From contig NZ_JACRUI010000001.1 in the NCBI RefSeq assembly GCF_014305095.1, positions 1,052,744 to 1,116,743 on the forward strand: 64,000 nt of DNA, read 5' to 3'. Source of the stretch: Flavobacterium kayseriense. GTDB lineage: Bacteria; Bacteroidota; Bacteroidia; Flavobacteriales; Flavobacteriaceae. Positions 27,199-37,570 of the stretch are shown one piece after another (position 1 is the stretch's first letter; each line of letters begins with the position of its first letter). Below the pieces are notes generated by a model. The model had not been told where the DNA came from. It did not search any database and worked only from the letters and a program-made list of their open reading frames with translations. The position numbers and the translations under genes were made by a program.

Positions 27199-28611
27199 AT
27201 GTATACATTTTCAAGTAAATTAAAAACTTTTTCTTTCATCCTAATGGCCGTTGGTGTATTAGGGATAGGTTATGGTTTTTTTAATGCTCCCAAAGATATT
27301 CAAGAAGTTGAGCAAATTTTAGCTGCAGAGAGTCATGATGGTCATGGTGCTGTAGACAGTCATGGTGAAGCTACTAATCATGAAGCTCCAGCTGCACATG
27401 TTGATGCAGAGGCACATGGCGAGACTGCTATGTCTCATGGTAATCATGAAGCTAAAAGTTCCGCAGTTAAAGGTGAACATGAAGTTAGTGCCGCAAGCGA
27501 ACATGAAGAGCATTTAAATCATGTTCTACACCAATTACAAAATAAACCATGGGCTGCACTGTATGTCGCTTGTTTGTTCTTTATGCTTATTTCATTAGGT
27601 GTAATGGCATTTTATGGTATTCAGCAGGTGGCTCAATCAGGCTGGTCACCAGTTCTTTTTAGAGTGATGCACGGTATTACAGCGTATTTACCTGTTGGAT
27701 CAATCTTGTTTTTTATACTATTAGTTTTATGTGGTCTTCATTTTAACCATTTATTTGTTTGGTTAGATCCTGAAGTTGTAGCACATGATAAATTAATTCA
27801 AGGTAAATCTGGGTATTTAAATTTCCCTTTCTGGATTGCTAGGGCAGCTTTTTTCCTTGTAGGCTGGAACTACTACCGTTACAAATCACTTAAAAATGAT
27901 TTGGCTCAAGATGAGTCTAAAGATGATAGTTTCTACAAAAAGAATTTTAAATTGACAGCTGGTTTTCTAGTGTTTTTTATTGTTACGGAATCGATCATGT
28001 CATGGGATTGGATTATGTCTATAGATCCACACTGGTTTAGTACATTGTTTGGGTGGTACGTTTTTGCAAGTTTCTTTGTAAGTGCAATTACTATGATTGC
28101 CTTGGTTAGCTTGTACTTGAAATCTAGAGGTTTCTTAGAGTATGTTAATACAAGTCACATACATGATTTAGCTAAATTTATGTTTGGATTTAGTGTATTC
28201 TGGACTTACTTATGGTTTTCACAGTTCATGTTAATTTGGTACGCTAATATTCCTGAAGAGGTCACTTACTTTATTACTAGAATTGAGGTTTATAATCTTC
28301 CTTTCTTTGGTGCAGTAGTTATGAATTTTGTGTTTCCTTTATTGATATTGATCAATACTGATTTCAAGAGAATCACATGGGTTATAGCTATGGCAGGTAT
28401 TGTTATATTAGCTGGTCATTACATTGATTTCTTTAATATGATCATGCCAGGAACTGTTGGTGATAGATGGTTTATTGGTATTTCAGAAATCGCATCGGTT
28501 CTTTTCTTCCTTGGTTTATTTATATATGTGGTGTTTAATGCATTGACAAAGAATCCTTTGTTAGCAAAAAGAAACCCATTCATTGAAGAGAGTAAACATT
28601 TTCATTATTAA
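27199..28611 (+). CDS. actF: Alternative complex III subunit ActF, NrfD-like, with histidine-rich segment
   Basis: Second NrfD-like membrane subunit (470 aa). A first helix (about 11-29) is followed by a loop at about 44-111 with 13 histidines amid Ala, Gly and Glu, then roughly nine more helices, with SIMSWDWIMSIDPHWFST and IDFFNMIMPGTVG as family-like segments. I chose the ATG at 27199; a TTG at 27172, directly after the actE stop, would add nine polar residues before the helix and is less likely. The His-rich loop could bind metal; inference only. Confidence 0.93.
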   Translation: MYTFSSKLKTFSFILMAVGVLGIGYGFFNAPKDIQEVEQILAAESHDGHGAVDSHGEATNHEAPAAHVDAEAHGETAMSHGNHEAKSSAVKGEHEVSAASEHEEHLNHVLHQLQNKPWAALYVACLFFMLISLGVMAFYGIQQVAQSGWSPVLFRVMHGITAYLPVGSILFFILLVLCGLHFNHLFVWLDPEVVAHDKLIQGKSGYLNFPFWIARAAFFLVGWNYYRYKSLKNDLAQDESKDDSFYKKNFKLTAGFLVFFIVTESIMSWDWIMSIDPHWFSTLFGWYVFASFFVSAITMIALVSLYLKSRGFLEYVNTSHIHDLAKFMFGFSVFWTYLWFSQFMLIWYANIPEEVTYFITRIEVYNLPFFGAVVMNFVFPLLILINTDFKRITWVIAMAGIVILAGHYIDFFNMIMPGTVGDRWFIGISEIASVLFFLGLFIYVVFNALTKNPLLAKRNPFIEESKHFHY

Positions 28612-28630
28612 TATTTAAAGAAAAAAACAG

Positions 28631-29791
28631 ATGACAAGTTTGTTGGTAATTATAGTTTTAGTTTTATTAGCTGTTGCTTTATGGCAATTGACTAAAATAT
28701 TTGATCTTACTCAGGTTGGATCAAATTCAGATAGCTCACAAATTGCTACTGATAATGATAATAATGTACAAGGCTACTTAATGTTTGGTTTCCTTGCTTT
28801 TATTTATATTTTTTCTATTTATGGTTTATTTGCTTGGGGTCCTTTAGTACTTCATACTCCAGCTTCAGAACATGGTTCTGACGTTGATAACTTGATGAAT
28901 ATCACATGGGTATTAATCTTTATTGTTCAGGCAATTACACAAGTTCTTTTACATTACTTTTCTTTTAAGTACAGAGGAAAACAAGGTCAGAAAGCGCTTT
29001 ATTTTGCTGATAACAATAAGTTAGAAGCTATTTGGAGTTTAATTCCTGCCGTTGTGTTGGCAGGTCTTATTTTATATGGTTTGTACGCTTGGACAAACAT
29101 TATGTTTGTTGATGAGGATGAGGATACGGTTGTTATTGAGTTATATGCTCAACAATTTAAGTGGACTGCTAGAATAGCTGGAGAGGATAACGTTTTAGGT
29201 AAAGCTAATGTTAGATATATTGAGGGCGTTAACGTTCTAGGTGTAGATTTAGCTGATCCCTATGCACAAGATGATATTGTTGTATCAGAACTTCATATTC
29301 CTAAAGGAAAGAAGATTTTATTTAAGATGAGATCTCAAGATGTATTACACTCTGCTTACATGCCTCATTTTAGAGCACAAATGAATTGCGTTCCTGGAAT
29401 GGTTACACAATTTGCTTTTACTCCGGTTTATACTACTGCTGAGTACAGAGAGTTGCCTTACATGGTAGAGAAGGTTGCAAATATCAACCAACTTCGTGCT
29501 AAGAAAAGTATTGATTTAGTAGCAAAAGGTGAATCTGGTTTAGATCCGTACACTTTTGATTATTTACTTCTCTGTAATAAAATTTGTGGAGCTTCGCATT
29601 ATAATATGCAAATGAAAATTATAGTTGATACTCCAGAAGATTACAAAAAATGGTTACTTAATCAAACTAATTTAATTACTCAAGTTAAAACGGCTGCAGC
29701 TGAGCCTGCTGCTGCAGAAGCAACTTCTGGTAATGTAGATAGTACTAAAGTAAAAGATACTGCGGCTGTTTCTATAATGGTAGCAAAATAA
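28631..29791 (+). CDS. coxB: Cytochrome c oxidase subunit II
   Basis: Subunit II (386 aa), which takes electrons at the CuA site. The cupredoxin domain has a complete CuA ligand set: the DVLHSAYMPHF histidine, then CNKICGASHYNM with both cysteines, the His and the Met. Four hydrophobic segments are visible (about 2-20, 46-68, 90-112, 135-158), two more than the usual two. The C-terminus is an Ala/Lys-rich tail. Sits between actF and coxA, so the oxidase is expressed with alternative complex III. Confidence 0.95.
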   Translation: MTSLLVIIVLVLLAVALWQLTKIFDLTQVGSNSDSSQIATDNDNNVQGYLMFGFLAFIYIFSIYGLFAWGPLVLHTPASEHGSDVDNLMNITWVLIFIVQAITQVLLHYFSFKYRGKQGQKALYFADNNKLEAIWSLIPAVVLAGLILYGLYAWTNIMFVDEDEDTVVIELYAQQFKWTARIAGEDNVLGKANVRYIEGVNVLGVDLADPYAQDDIVVSELHIPKGKKILFKMRSQDVLHSAYMPHFRAQMNCVPGMVTQFAFTPVYTTAEYRELPYMVEKVANINQLRAKKSIDLVAKGESGLDPYTFDYLLLCNKICGASHYNMQMKIIVDTPEDYKKWLLNQTNLITQVKTAAAEPAAAEATSGNVDSTKVKDTAAVSIMVAK

Positions 29792-29819
29792 TTATTAAGA
29801 AAATTTAAAGTATACATAT

Positions 29820-31616
29820 ATGTCAGCAGAAGGTCACGATCACGGACACGATCACGAACACGAACATCATCATAAAGAAACATTCATAACTAAATATATT
29901 TTTAGTTTGGATCATAAGATGATTGCCAAGCAATATCTTATTACAGGTATTTTCATGGGGATAATAGGTGTAGGTTTATCTATGCTTTTTAGAATGCAGT
30001 TAGCTTGGCCAGAAGAATCTTTTAAAATATTTAACTTCTTTTTGGGAGATAAATTTGCTCCTGATGGAGTAATGGCTAATGATATCTATTTAGCTTTGGT
30101 TACCATTCACGGTACAATTATGGTGTTTTTTGTCTTGACAGCCGCTTTAAGTGGTACGTTTAGTAACTTGCTTATTCCATTACAAATTGGAGCTCGAGAT
30201 ATGGCTAGTGGTTTTATGAATATGATTTCATATTGGTTGTTTTTTATATCAAGTGTTATTATGATTTCATCTTTATTTGTTGAAGCAGGACCTGCTTCAT
30301 CTGGATGGACTATTTATCCACCATTGAGTGCGCTTCCACAGGCTATACCAGGTTCAGGAATTGGTATGACTTTATGGCTGATTTCTATGGCTATATTTAT
30401 TGCTTCTTCTTTGATGGGATCTTTAAATTACATAGTTACTGTGATAAATTTAAGAACTAAAGGGATGTCTATGACTAGACTACCGTTAACAATTTGGGCA
30501 TTTTTTGTTACAGCTATTATTGGTGTTGTATCATTTCCTGTGTTGTTATCTGCTGCTTTACTATTAATTTTTGATAGAAGTTTTGGTACGTCGTTCTTCT
30601 TATCTGACATTTACATTGCTGGTGAAGTTTTACATTATCAAGGTGGTTCGCCTGTACTTTTCGAACACTTGTTTTGGTTTTTAGGTCACCCTGAAGTATA
30701 TATTGTTTTGTTACCTGCACTTGGTATCACTTCAGAAGTTATCGCAACTAACTCTCGTAAGCCAATCTTTGGATACAGAGCTATGATCATGTCAATTCTA
30801 GCTATTGCGTTCTTATCTACTATTGTTTGGGGTCACCACATGTTTATCTCAGGAATGAATCCATTCCTAGGTTCTGTGTTTACTTTTACAACATTGCTTA
30901 TTGCTATTCCTTCTGCTGTAAAGGCGTTTAACTATATTACGACTTTGTGGAAAGGTAACTTGCAATTAAATCCTGCAATGTTATTTTCTATCGGATTGGT
31001 TTCTACGTTCATCACAGGTGGATTAACAGGAATTATTCTAGGAGATAGTACTTTAGATATTAATGTTCATGATACGTACTTTGTTGTAGCTCACTTTCAC
31101 TTAGTTATGGGTATCTCTGCGCTTTACGGAATGTTTGCTGGTATTTATCACTGGTTTCCTAAAATGTTTGGTAGAATGTTAAATAAAAACATGGGTTACG
31201 TTCACTTTTGGGTAACTGCTATCTGTGCTTATGGAGTATTTTTCCCAATGCACTTTATTGGATTAGCTGGTTTACCAAGACGTTATTATACAAACACTAA
31301 TTTTCCTTTGTTTGATGATTTACAAAATGTAAATGTTCTTATTACAACTTTCGCATTAATTGGTGGTGCTTTTCAATTAGTATTCTTATATAATTTCTTT
31401 AGTAGTATTTTCTACGGTAAGAAAGCGGTTCAAAATCCATGGAAATCGAACACATTAGAATGGACTACTCCTGTTGAGCATATTCACGGTAACTGGCCAG
31501 GAGCAATTCCTGAAGTACACAGATGGCCTTACGATTATAGTAATCCAAATCATGAAGAAGATTTTGTACCACAAAATGTTCCTATGAAACCCGGTGAAGC
31601 TGTTCTTCATCACTAA
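29820..31616 (+). CDS. coxA: Cytochrome c oxidase subunit I
   Basis: Heme-copper oxidase subunit I (598 aa), the oxygen-reducing and proton-pumping core. Ligands are in place: the low-spin heme His in TIHGTIMVFF, GHPEVYIVLLPALG (CuB His, the crosslinked Tyr and the Glu that marks an A1-type enzyme), WGHHMFISG (two CuB His) and VVAHFHLVMG (two heme His). The first 18 residues include 8 histidines. The C-terminus is extended beyond the last helix. Last gene of the operon; a terminator follows. Confidence 0.97.
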   Translation: MSAEGHDHGHDHEHEHHHKETFITKYIFSLDHKMIAKQYLITGIFMGIIGVGLSMLFRMQLAWPEESFKIFNFFLGDKFAPDGVMANDIYLALVTIHGTIMVFFVLTAALSGTFSNLLIPLQIGARDMASGFMNMISYWLFFISSVIMISSLFVEAGPASSGWTIYPPLSALPQAIPGSGIGMTLWLISMAIFIASSLMGSLNYIVTVINLRTKGMSMTRLPLTIWAFFVTAIIGVVSFPVLLSAALLLIFDRSFGTSFFLSDIYIAGEVLHYQGGSPVLFEHLFWFLGHPEVYIVLLPALGITSEVIATNSRKPIFGYRAMIMSILAIAFLSTIVWGHHMFISGMNPFLGSVFTFTTLLIAIPSAVKAFNYITTLWKGNLQLNPAMLFSIGLVSTFITGGLTGIILGDSTLDINVHDTYFVVAHFHLVMGISALYGMFAGIYHWFPKMFGRMLNKNMGYVHFWVTAICAYGVFFPMHFIGLAGLPRRYYTNTNFPLFDDLQNVNVLITTFALIGGAFQLVFLYNFFSSIFYGKKAVQNPWKSNTLEWTTPVEHIHGNWPGAIPEVHRWPYDYSNPNHEEDFVPQNVPMKPGEAVLHH

Positions 31617-31625
31617 TATATAACT

Positions 31626-31657
31626 TAAAAACTCCTACCTAGTAGGAGTTTTTTTTT
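31626..31657 (+). terminator. Terminator of the act-cox operon
   Basis: AACTCCTA (31630-31637) pairs with TAGGAGTT (31643-31650), loop CCTAG, followed by a long T-run. Confidence 0.9.
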
Positions 31658-31713
31658 GTTACACTTATACTATTTGAACTGTTCATATAGTAAATATTAA
31701 CAATTGTATTATC

Positions 31714-31721
31714 TATCTTTG
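31714..31721 (+). promoter_or_regulatory. Candidate ruvB -7 element, nearly leaderless
   Basis: TATCTTTG ends 4 bases before the ruvB ATG, so transcription from it would begin at or just inside the start codon. No TTG at the right distance; either a leaderless mRNA or a chance match. Confidence 0.3.
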
Positions 31722-31725
31722 TTTT

Positions 31726-32748
31726 ATGAATGAAAATTTAGACCCTACGAACCAAGGTTATAATCCTGAAGAACTTGATCTTGAAAAAAGATTAAGGCCT
31801 TTATCTTTTAATGATTTTGCAGGGCAAGATCAGGTTTTAGAAAATTTAAAAATTTTTGTTGCTGCTGCCAATCAGCGAAACGAAGCTTTAGACCACACTC
31901 TTTTTCATGGACCTCCAGGCTTGGGTAAAACTACCTTAGCTAATATTTTAGCTAATGAACTTGAAGTTGGTATTAAAATTACCTCTGGACCAGTATTAGA
32001 TAAGCCAGGAGATTTAGCAGGATTACTTACCAATTTAGAAGAAAGAGATGTTCTTTTTATAGATGAAATTCACCGTTTAAGCCCTATCGTAGAAGAGTAT
32101 TTATATTCGGCTATGGAGGACTTTAAAATTGATATCATGATTGAATCGGGACCTAATGCCCGTACAGTTCAAATTAATTTGAATCCTTTTACTTTAATAG
32201 GTGCGACTACTCGATCTGGGTTATTAACAGCACCCATGCGAGCTCGTTTCGGTATCTCATCTCGTCTACAATATTATACCACTGAATTATTAACGTCAAT
32301 CGTAGAACGTAGTGCTTCTATATTAAAGATGCCAATCTCTTTTGTTGCTGCTATAGAAATAGCTGGTAGGAGTAGAGGTACACCGCGTATCGCTAATGCT
32401 TTATTACGCAGGGTTAGAGATTTTGCACAAATTAAAGGTAATGGAACGATAGATATTGAGATCGCTAAATATGCCCTTAACGCATTAAATGTTGATGCCC
32501 ATGGTCTTGATGAAATGGATAATAAAATTCTAAATACAATTATAGATAAGTTCAAAGGTGGTCCTGTTGGTTTATCCACATTGGCAACTGCGGTATCTGA
32601 AAGTAGTGAAACTATCGAGGAAGTGTATGAACCTTTTTTAATTCAGGAAGGTTTTATTATGCGTACACCAAGAGGTAGGGAAGTTACTGAAAAAGCTTAT
32701 ACTCATTTGGGTAAAATAAAAGGTAATATTCAAGCTGGATTATTCTAA
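31726..32748 (+). CDS. ruvB: Holliday junction branch migration ATPase RuvB
   Basis: RuvB (340 aa), the hexameric motor that drives Holliday junction migration with RuvA. Walker [13 protein letters not shown] (about 61-72), Walker [10 protein letters not shown], sensor 1 [11 protein letters not shown] and the arginine finger region PMRARFG are intact, and the winged-helix end has [15 protein letters not shown]. The partner ruvA is in this window at 36966, in a different transcript. Normal length; start by homology. Confidence 0.97.
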   Translation: MNENLDPTNQGYNPEELDLEKRLRPLSFNDFAGQDQVLENLKIFVAAANQRNEALDHTLFHGPPGLGKTTLANILANELEVGIKITSGPVLDKPGDLAGLLTNLEERDVLFIDEIHRLSPIVEEYLYSAMEDFKIDIMIESGPNARTVQINLNPFTLIGATTRSGLLTAPMRARFGISSRLQYYTTELLTSIVERSASILKMPISFVAAIEIAGRSRGTPRIANALLRRVRDFAQIKGNGTIDIEIAKYALNALNVDAHGLDEMDNKILNTIIDKFKGGPVGLSTLATAVSESSETIEEVYEPFLIQEGFIMRTPRGREVTEKAYTHLGKIKGNIQAGLF

Positions 32749-32852
32749 TTTCAAGTATATTCCTGCTGTCCGCTCTATCTTTTGATGCCTAGAGAAAGCA
32801 ATAGAAAGTTGTTGCTTACAGTAGGCCTAGACAGTTAAAGTTATAAAATAGT

Positions 32853-33773
32853 ATAGAATCAAAAAGTACATATTCACAGTTCATTAAAACCGAGGCAATA
32901 AGGCTTGGTTTTTTGTCATGTGGTATTGCTAAAGCCAGTTTCCTAGAACTTGAAGCGCCACGACTTGAAAAATGGTTAGATAAAAATTTAAATGGTCAGA
33001 TGTCCTATATGGAAAATCATTTTGATAAACGTTTAGATCCAACTAAATTAGTTGAAGGTAGCAAAAGTGTTATTTCTCTTCTGCTTAATTATTATCCTGA
33101 TGCTGCTCAAATTGCTGATACTTACAAAATATCCAAATATGCGTACGGTACAGATTATCATTTTGTGATTAAAGATAAACTAAACGAATTGTTATTTTCT
33201 ATTCAGTCTAATATTGGAGATGTTTCCGGTCGTGCTTTTGTTGATTCTGCTCCAATATTAGACAAAGCATGGGCGGCTAAGTCGGGATTAGGCTGGATTG
33301 GCAAAAATTCAAATTTGATTACTCAGAAAGTAGGTTCGTTTTACTTTATAGCTGAATTAGTAATTGATTTAGAACTTGATTACGATCATGCCACCACAGA
33401 TCATTGTGGGACTTGTACGGCTTGTATAGAGGCTTGTCCAACTCAGGCTATTGTTAGTCCTTACGTGGTTGATGGTAGTAAATGTATTTCTTATTTTACT
33501 ATCGAGCTAAAGGATGCTATTCCAATGGAGATGAAAGGTAAATTTGATGATTGGGCTTTTGGTTGTGATGTTTGTCAGGACGTTTGTCCTTGGAACAAAT
33601 TTTCTAAAGTTCATGACGAACCTTTATTTGATCCTAATCCGAGTTTGCTTTCAATGTCAAAAAAGGATTGGGAAGAGATTACAGAAGATACCTTTAAACA
33701 AGTATTCAAAAATTCACCATTAAAACGCACGAAATTTAATGGGCTTAAACGGAATTTTGATTTTCTAAAGTAA
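32853..33773 (+). CDS. queG: Epoxyqueuosine reductase QueG, non-standard start
   Basis: QueG reduces epoxyqueuosine to queuosine in tRNA wobble position 34, using cobalamin and two 4Fe-4S clusters. The clusters' ligands are present: [12 protein letters not shown] and [19 protein letters not shown] is another family block. The in-frame reading from the stop at 32844-32846 gives [20 protein letters not shown], matching the family's N-terminal helix, but contains no ATG, GTG or TTG before a TTG at 32913, which would remove about 20 conserved residues. I give 32853 (ATA) as the likely beginning, about 306 aa, near normal length. Sequencing error or real loss of the ATG are both possible. Confidence 0.85.
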   Translation: MESKSTYSQFIKTEAIRLGFLSCGIAKASFLELEAPRLEKWLDKNLNGQMSYMENHFDKRLDPTKLVEGSKSVISLLLNYYPDAAQIADTYKISKYAYGTDYHFVIKDKLNELLFSIQSNIGDVSGRAFVDSAPILDKAWAAKSGLGWIGKNSNLITQKVGSFYFIAELVIDLELDYDHATTDHCGTCTACIEACPTQAIVSPYVVDGSKCISYFTIELKDAIPMEMKGKFDDWAFGCDVCQDVCPWNKFSKVHDEPLFDPNPSLLSMSKKDWEEITEDTFKQVFKNSPLKRTKFNGLKRNFDFLK

Positions 33774-34042
33774 ATATTTATGAACCTGATTAGGGATTTA
33801 CTTTTCTAATTCATCTTCTCTGCTTTCATGTTCTGTGTTTGGAATGGGAGTGTCTTTTTTAAAAGATAGTTTGATGGAATTTTGCTATATGTATTTATAA
33901 ATCTGTCAAAATAGAGTAACTTCTTTTATGTTCTGAGTTGTCATGGATTGATGTTTTTCAAATGATTAATGTTGTTTTTGAGTGTAAAAGCTTTTTTGTA
34001 AACATTTTTATTTAACTTTAGAGTTCATTAAAATTTATCGAT

Positions 34043-34468
34043 ATGACTGTAAATCAAATATTAAGCAGAAAAGGAAACGAGATTTTCTTTGTAACTTCAA
34101 CCATAACGGTTTATGAAGCTATCAAGGTAATGGGTGAAAAAAACATTGGAGCAGTTCTGATAATAGAAGATGCTAAACTAAAAGGAATTTTATCAGAGAG
34201 AGATTATGCTAGGAAGGTAGTTTTAAGAAATAAGGCATCAAAGGATACCCTAGTTAAAGAAATTATGGATCAAGAATTCGTGACCATAAAACCTACAGAT
34301 AATATCGAAGACTGTATGGAATTGATGAGTACAAAAAAAGTAAGGCACTTACCAGTAATAGATAATGAGATTGTAGTAGGTATTATTTCGATGAGTGATG
34401 TTGTAAAAGCTATAATTGAAATGCAAAAAACAACTATTCAGCACTTAGATTCTTATATTTCACAATAA
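34043..34468 (+). CDS. CBS-domain pair protein
   Basis: Small soluble protein (141 aa) of two CBS motifs forming one Bateman module (about 1-65 and 72-135). Recognisable segments are KNIGAVLIIEDAKLKGILSE with RDYARKV, and VRHLPVIDNEIVVGIISMSD. Such modules bind adenosyl nucleotides and sense energy state; no fused enzyme domain is present, so the target is unknown. It is alone between queG and maeB, in a 5' region (33774-34042) where I see no clear promoter. Confidence 0.92.
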   Translation: MTVNQILSRKGNEIFFVTSTITVYEAIKVMGEKNIGAVLIIEDAKLKGILSERDYARKVVLRNKASKDTLVKEIMDQEFVTIKPTDNIEDCMELMSTKKVRHLPVIDNEIVVGIISMSDVVKAIIEMQKTTIQHLDSYISQ

Positions 34469-34592
34469 TTAATACACTCATAATTAGATCTTTAATTTGA
34501 TTTTAGGCTTTATAAGTTATTTTTATTCACAAAAGAAAAATGCTTTTTTTACAAAAGGCGCTCATAAAAGACTGTTTTTACATATAGACTTA

Positions 34593-34600
34593 TATCTTTG
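34593..34600 (+). promoter_or_regulatory. Candidate maeB -7 element
   Basis: TATCTTTG, 24 bases upstream of the ATG at 34625. It overlaps an alternative upstream start codon (34598) and so argues against that start. No matching TTG seen. Confidence 0.4.
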
Positions 34601-34624
34601 TATGCTAGAATAAAATCATGCAAA

Positions 34625-36913
34625 ATGAATAAAGATAGTAAAAGAAGAGAGGCATTATTATACCACGCTAAACCTACACCCGGAAAGATACAGGTTGTTC
34701 CCACCAAGAAATATGCAACGCAAAGAGATTTGTCATTAGCATATTCTCCTGGAGTCGCTGAGCCTTGTTTAGAAATTGCCAAAGATGTAAATAATGTATA
34801 TAAATATACTGCTAAAGGTAATCTTGTAGCAGTAATCACCAACGGAACAGCTGTTCTGGGTTTGGGAGATATAGGTCCTGAGGCATCTAAACCGGTTATG
34901 GAAGGTAAAGGTTTGTTGTTCAAAATATTTGCTGATATCGATGTTTTTGATATCGAAATTGGGACAAAGGACATCGAAGAGTTTATACAAACTGTTAAAA
35001 ATATTGCGCCAACCTTTGGAGGAATAAATCTAGAGGACATCAAGGCGCCAGAATCATTTGAAATCGAACGCAGATTAGTAGAGGAGTTGAATATTCCGGT
35101 AATGCATGATGATCAACATGGAACTGCAATTATTTCCTCTGCAGCACTTTTGAATGCACTTGAGCTTGCTGGAAAGCAAGTCGAAAACACGAAATTAGTG
35201 GTTTCAGGAGCTGGATCAGCAGCGTTAGCGTGTGCTAACTTGTATGTGCTCTTGGGTATTAATCCAGACAATATCATCATGTTCGATAAAGATGGTGTTT
35301 TATCTTCAGATAGGACAGATTTATCTTTATTGCAACAGAAATATTCAAAAGGAAAACCAGGAATTACCTTGGGAGAAGCATTAAAAGGCGCAGACGTCTT
35401 TTTAGGCTTATCAGCAGGAAATATTTTAACTCCTGAGATGTTATTAGGAATGGCTAACGATCCGATAGTTTTTGCTATGGCAAACCCTAATCCAGAGATT
35501 GAATACAATCTTGCCATTAGTACAAGAAGTGACCTAATTATGGCAACAGGTAGATCTGATTATCCTAATCAAGTCAATAATGTTTTAGGTTTTCCTTATA
35601 TTTTTAGGGGTGCGCTCGATGTTAGAGCGACAAAAATTAATGAAGCTATGAAAATGGCTGCTGTCAAAGCATTAGCTTTGTTAGCAAAAGAGTCTGTTCC
35701 TGAACAAGTAAACATAGCTTACGGAGAGATTAAATTGAACTTTGGAAGAGATTACATTATACCTAAGCCTTTCGATCCAAGGTTGATAAGTATTGTTGCT
35801 CCGGCTGTTGCAAAAGCTGCAATGGATTCTGGTGTAGCTTTAAACCCGATTACGGATTGGGAAAAATATGAAGAAGAACTTTTAGGGAGGCTAGGGAACG
35901 ATAATAAAATGGTTCGTTTGATTACCAATAGAGCTAAAATTGAACCTAAACGCATTGTTTTTGCTGAGGCAGATCATTTAGATGTGCTTAAAGCTGCTCA
36001 AATTGCCTTCGAAGAAGGTATTTGTCATCCTATTTTACTAGGAAGCAAGGAAATAATTTTAGAATTAAAAGAAGAATTAGGTTTTTATGCTGATTTGGAA
36101 ATTATTGATCCTAAAATCAAAGAAGAAGATGTAAGACGAAACAATTTTGCAAATAAATATTGGAAGTCTAGAAAGAGAAAAGGAATTTCGTTATACGATG
36201 CTCAAAAAATGATGCGTGAGCGCAACTATTTCGCTGCTATGATGGTGAATGAGGGTGATGCAGACGGACTTGTTACGGGGCATTCTCGAAGTTATTCTTC
36301 GGTAGTTAAACCCATGTTGCAATTAATAGATAAAGCGGCTGGAGCTTCTATCATTGCTACAACTAACATGATGATGACGGCTCGAGGGCCAATGTTCTTG
36401 TCAGATACAGCGATAAATATCGATCCTTCGGCAGATGATTTGGCAAAAATTGCTATTATGACTGCAAAAACGGCTAGGATGTTTGGTGTAGAACCTGTGA
36501 TTGCTATGGTTTCATTTTCAAATTTTGGTTCTTCTAGTAGTCCAAAAGCATCAAAAGTCAGAGAGGCTGTTGCTTATTTACATGAGCACCACCCTGATTT
36601 AATAATTGATGGAGAAGTACAAGCTGATTTTGCACTAAACCAAGAAATGCTGAAAGAAAAATTTCCTTTTTCTAAATTAGCAGGGAAGAAAGTAAATACT
36701 CTGATATTTCCTAATCTTGATTCAGCTAATATTACCTATAAATTATTAAAAGAATTAAATAAAGTAGATTCGATTGGACCGATAATGTTGGGCTTGAGTA
36801 AGCCAGTTCATATTTTCCAGTTAGGGGCTAGTGTAGAAGAAATGGTAAATATGACTGCTATTGCGGTTATAGATGCTCAAGAAAAACAAAAGAAAAAACT
36901 AGCTAAGATTTAA
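34625..36913 (+). CDS. maeB: NADP-dependent malic enzyme with phosphotransacetylase-like domain
   Basis: Malic enzyme of the MaeB type (762 aa): decarboxylates malate to pyruvate with NADP, feeding biosynthesis. The catalytic half (about 1-420) has [22 protein letters not shown], the dinucleotide-binding [11 protein letters not shown] and AMANPNPEI. The C-terminal half (about 430-762) is a phosphotransacetylase-like domain ([35 protein letters not shown] segment), which in MaeB is regulatory and binds acetyl-CoA. The ATG at 34625 ([15 protein letters not shown]) fits homologues. ruvA follows 52 bases later. Confidence 0.94.
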   Translation: MNKDSKRREALLYHAKPTPGKIQVVPTKKYATQRDLSLAYSPGVAEPCLEIAKDVNNVYKYTAKGNLVAVITNGTAVLGLGDIGPEASKPVMEGKGLLFKIFADIDVFDIEIGTKDIEEFIQTVKNIAPTFGGINLEDIKAPESFEIERRLVEELNIPVMHDDQHGTAIISSAALLNALELAGKQVENTKLVVSGAGSAALACANLYVLLGINPDNIIMFDKDGVLSSDRTDLSLLQQKYSKGKPGITLGEALKGADVFLGLSAGNILTPEMLLGMANDPIVFAMANPNPEIEYNLAISTRSDLIMATGRSDYPNQVNNVLGFPYIFRGALDVRATKINEAMKMAAVKALALLAKESVPEQVNIAYGEIKLNFGRDYIIPKPFDPRLISIVAPAVAKAAMDSGVALNPITDWEKYEEELLGRLGNDNKMVRLITNRAKIEPKRIVFAEADHLDVLKAAQIAFEEGICHPILLGSKEIILELKEELGFYADLEIIDPKIKEEDVRRNNFANKYWKSRKRKGISLYDAQKMMRERNYFAAMMVNEGDADGLVTGHSRSYSSVVKPMLQLIDKAAGASIIATTNMMMTARGPMFLSDTAINIDPSADDLAKIAIMTAKTARMFGVEPVIAMVSFSNFGSSSSPKASKVREAVAYLHEHHPDLIIDGEVQADFALNQEMLKEKFPFSKLAGKKVNTLIFPNLDSANITYKLLKELNKVDSIGPIMLGLSKPVHIFQLGASVEEMVNMTAIAVIDAQEKQKKKLAKI

Positions 36914-36965
36914 AAAAAAAATCTGGTGGCTGTTAGATAGGTTTTAATTATTTTATAGATAGAAA

Positions 36966-37547
36966 ATGATTGCACACTTACAGGGCAAATTAGTAGAAAA
37001 GACACCAACCGAAGTTGTAATAGACTGCGGAGGTGTGGGTTATAATGTGAATATATCATTACACACCTATTCTCTATTGCCAAAAAATGACCTTATAAAG
37101 TTGTTTACGCATCTTCAAGTAAAAGAAGACTCCCATACTTTGTTTGGTTTTTTTGAAAAGTCAGAAAGAGAGATTTTTAGGTTGCTAATTTCAGTCTCTG
37201 GGATTGGCGCAAGCATAGCAAGAACGATGTTGTCCTCCTTAGAACCCAAACAAATTATCGAAGCAATTGGATCAGGTGATGTTGCAACGGTACAATCAAT
37301 AAAAGGAATAGGTGTTAAAACAGCACAAAGGGTAATACTTGATTTGAAAGAAAAAGTACTAAAATTGTACGATTTAGACGAAGTTGCTATGGTGCAGAAC
37401 AATACAAACAGAGATGAAGCGTTAGCTGCTTTGGAGGTTTTAGGTTTTGTACGTAAAGCTTCAGAAAAAGTTATTGAAAAAATAGTAAAAGAGGACCCAG
37501 AAGCTTCTGTGGAATCGATTATCAAGAAAGCGTTAAAAAACTTATAA
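36966..37547 (+). CDS. ruvA: Holliday junction DNA helicase subunit RuvA
   Basis: RuvA (193 aa) binds four-way junctions and recruits RuvB. The OB-fold N-terminus begins MIAHLQGKLVEKTPTEVVID, helix-hairpin-helix motifs LLISVSGIGASIART and VQSIKGIGVKTAQRVILDLK lie in the middle, and the C-terminal RuvB-contact domain follows (about 145-193). sprA begins 24 bases after its stop; the ruvA-sprA pairing is one I recall from other flavobacteria. Confidence 0.96.
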   Translation: MIAHLQGKLVEKTPTEVVIDCGGVGYNVNISLHTYSLLPKNDLIKLFTHLQVKEDSHTLFGFFEKSEREIFRLLISVSGIGASIARTMLSSLEPKQIIEAIGSGDVATVQSIKGIGVKTAQRVILDLKEKVLKLYDLDEVAMVQNNTNRDEALAALEVLGFVRKASEKVIEKIVKEDPEASVESIIKKALKNL

Positions 37548-37570
37548 AGGAATTGGGAAACTCGAAGTCT

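Noticed and set aside
33774..34042. Possible small gene or RNA between queG and the CBS gene
   Set aside because: No ORF with coding character, hairpin with U-run or full promoter could be found in it.
35113..35517. 134-aa minus-strand frame within maeB
   Set aside because: The plus strand encodes intact malic enzyme motifs here; no independent evidence for the antisense frame.
37553..37570. Upstream TTG start for sprA
   Set aside because: The signal peptide begins at the ATG 37571.
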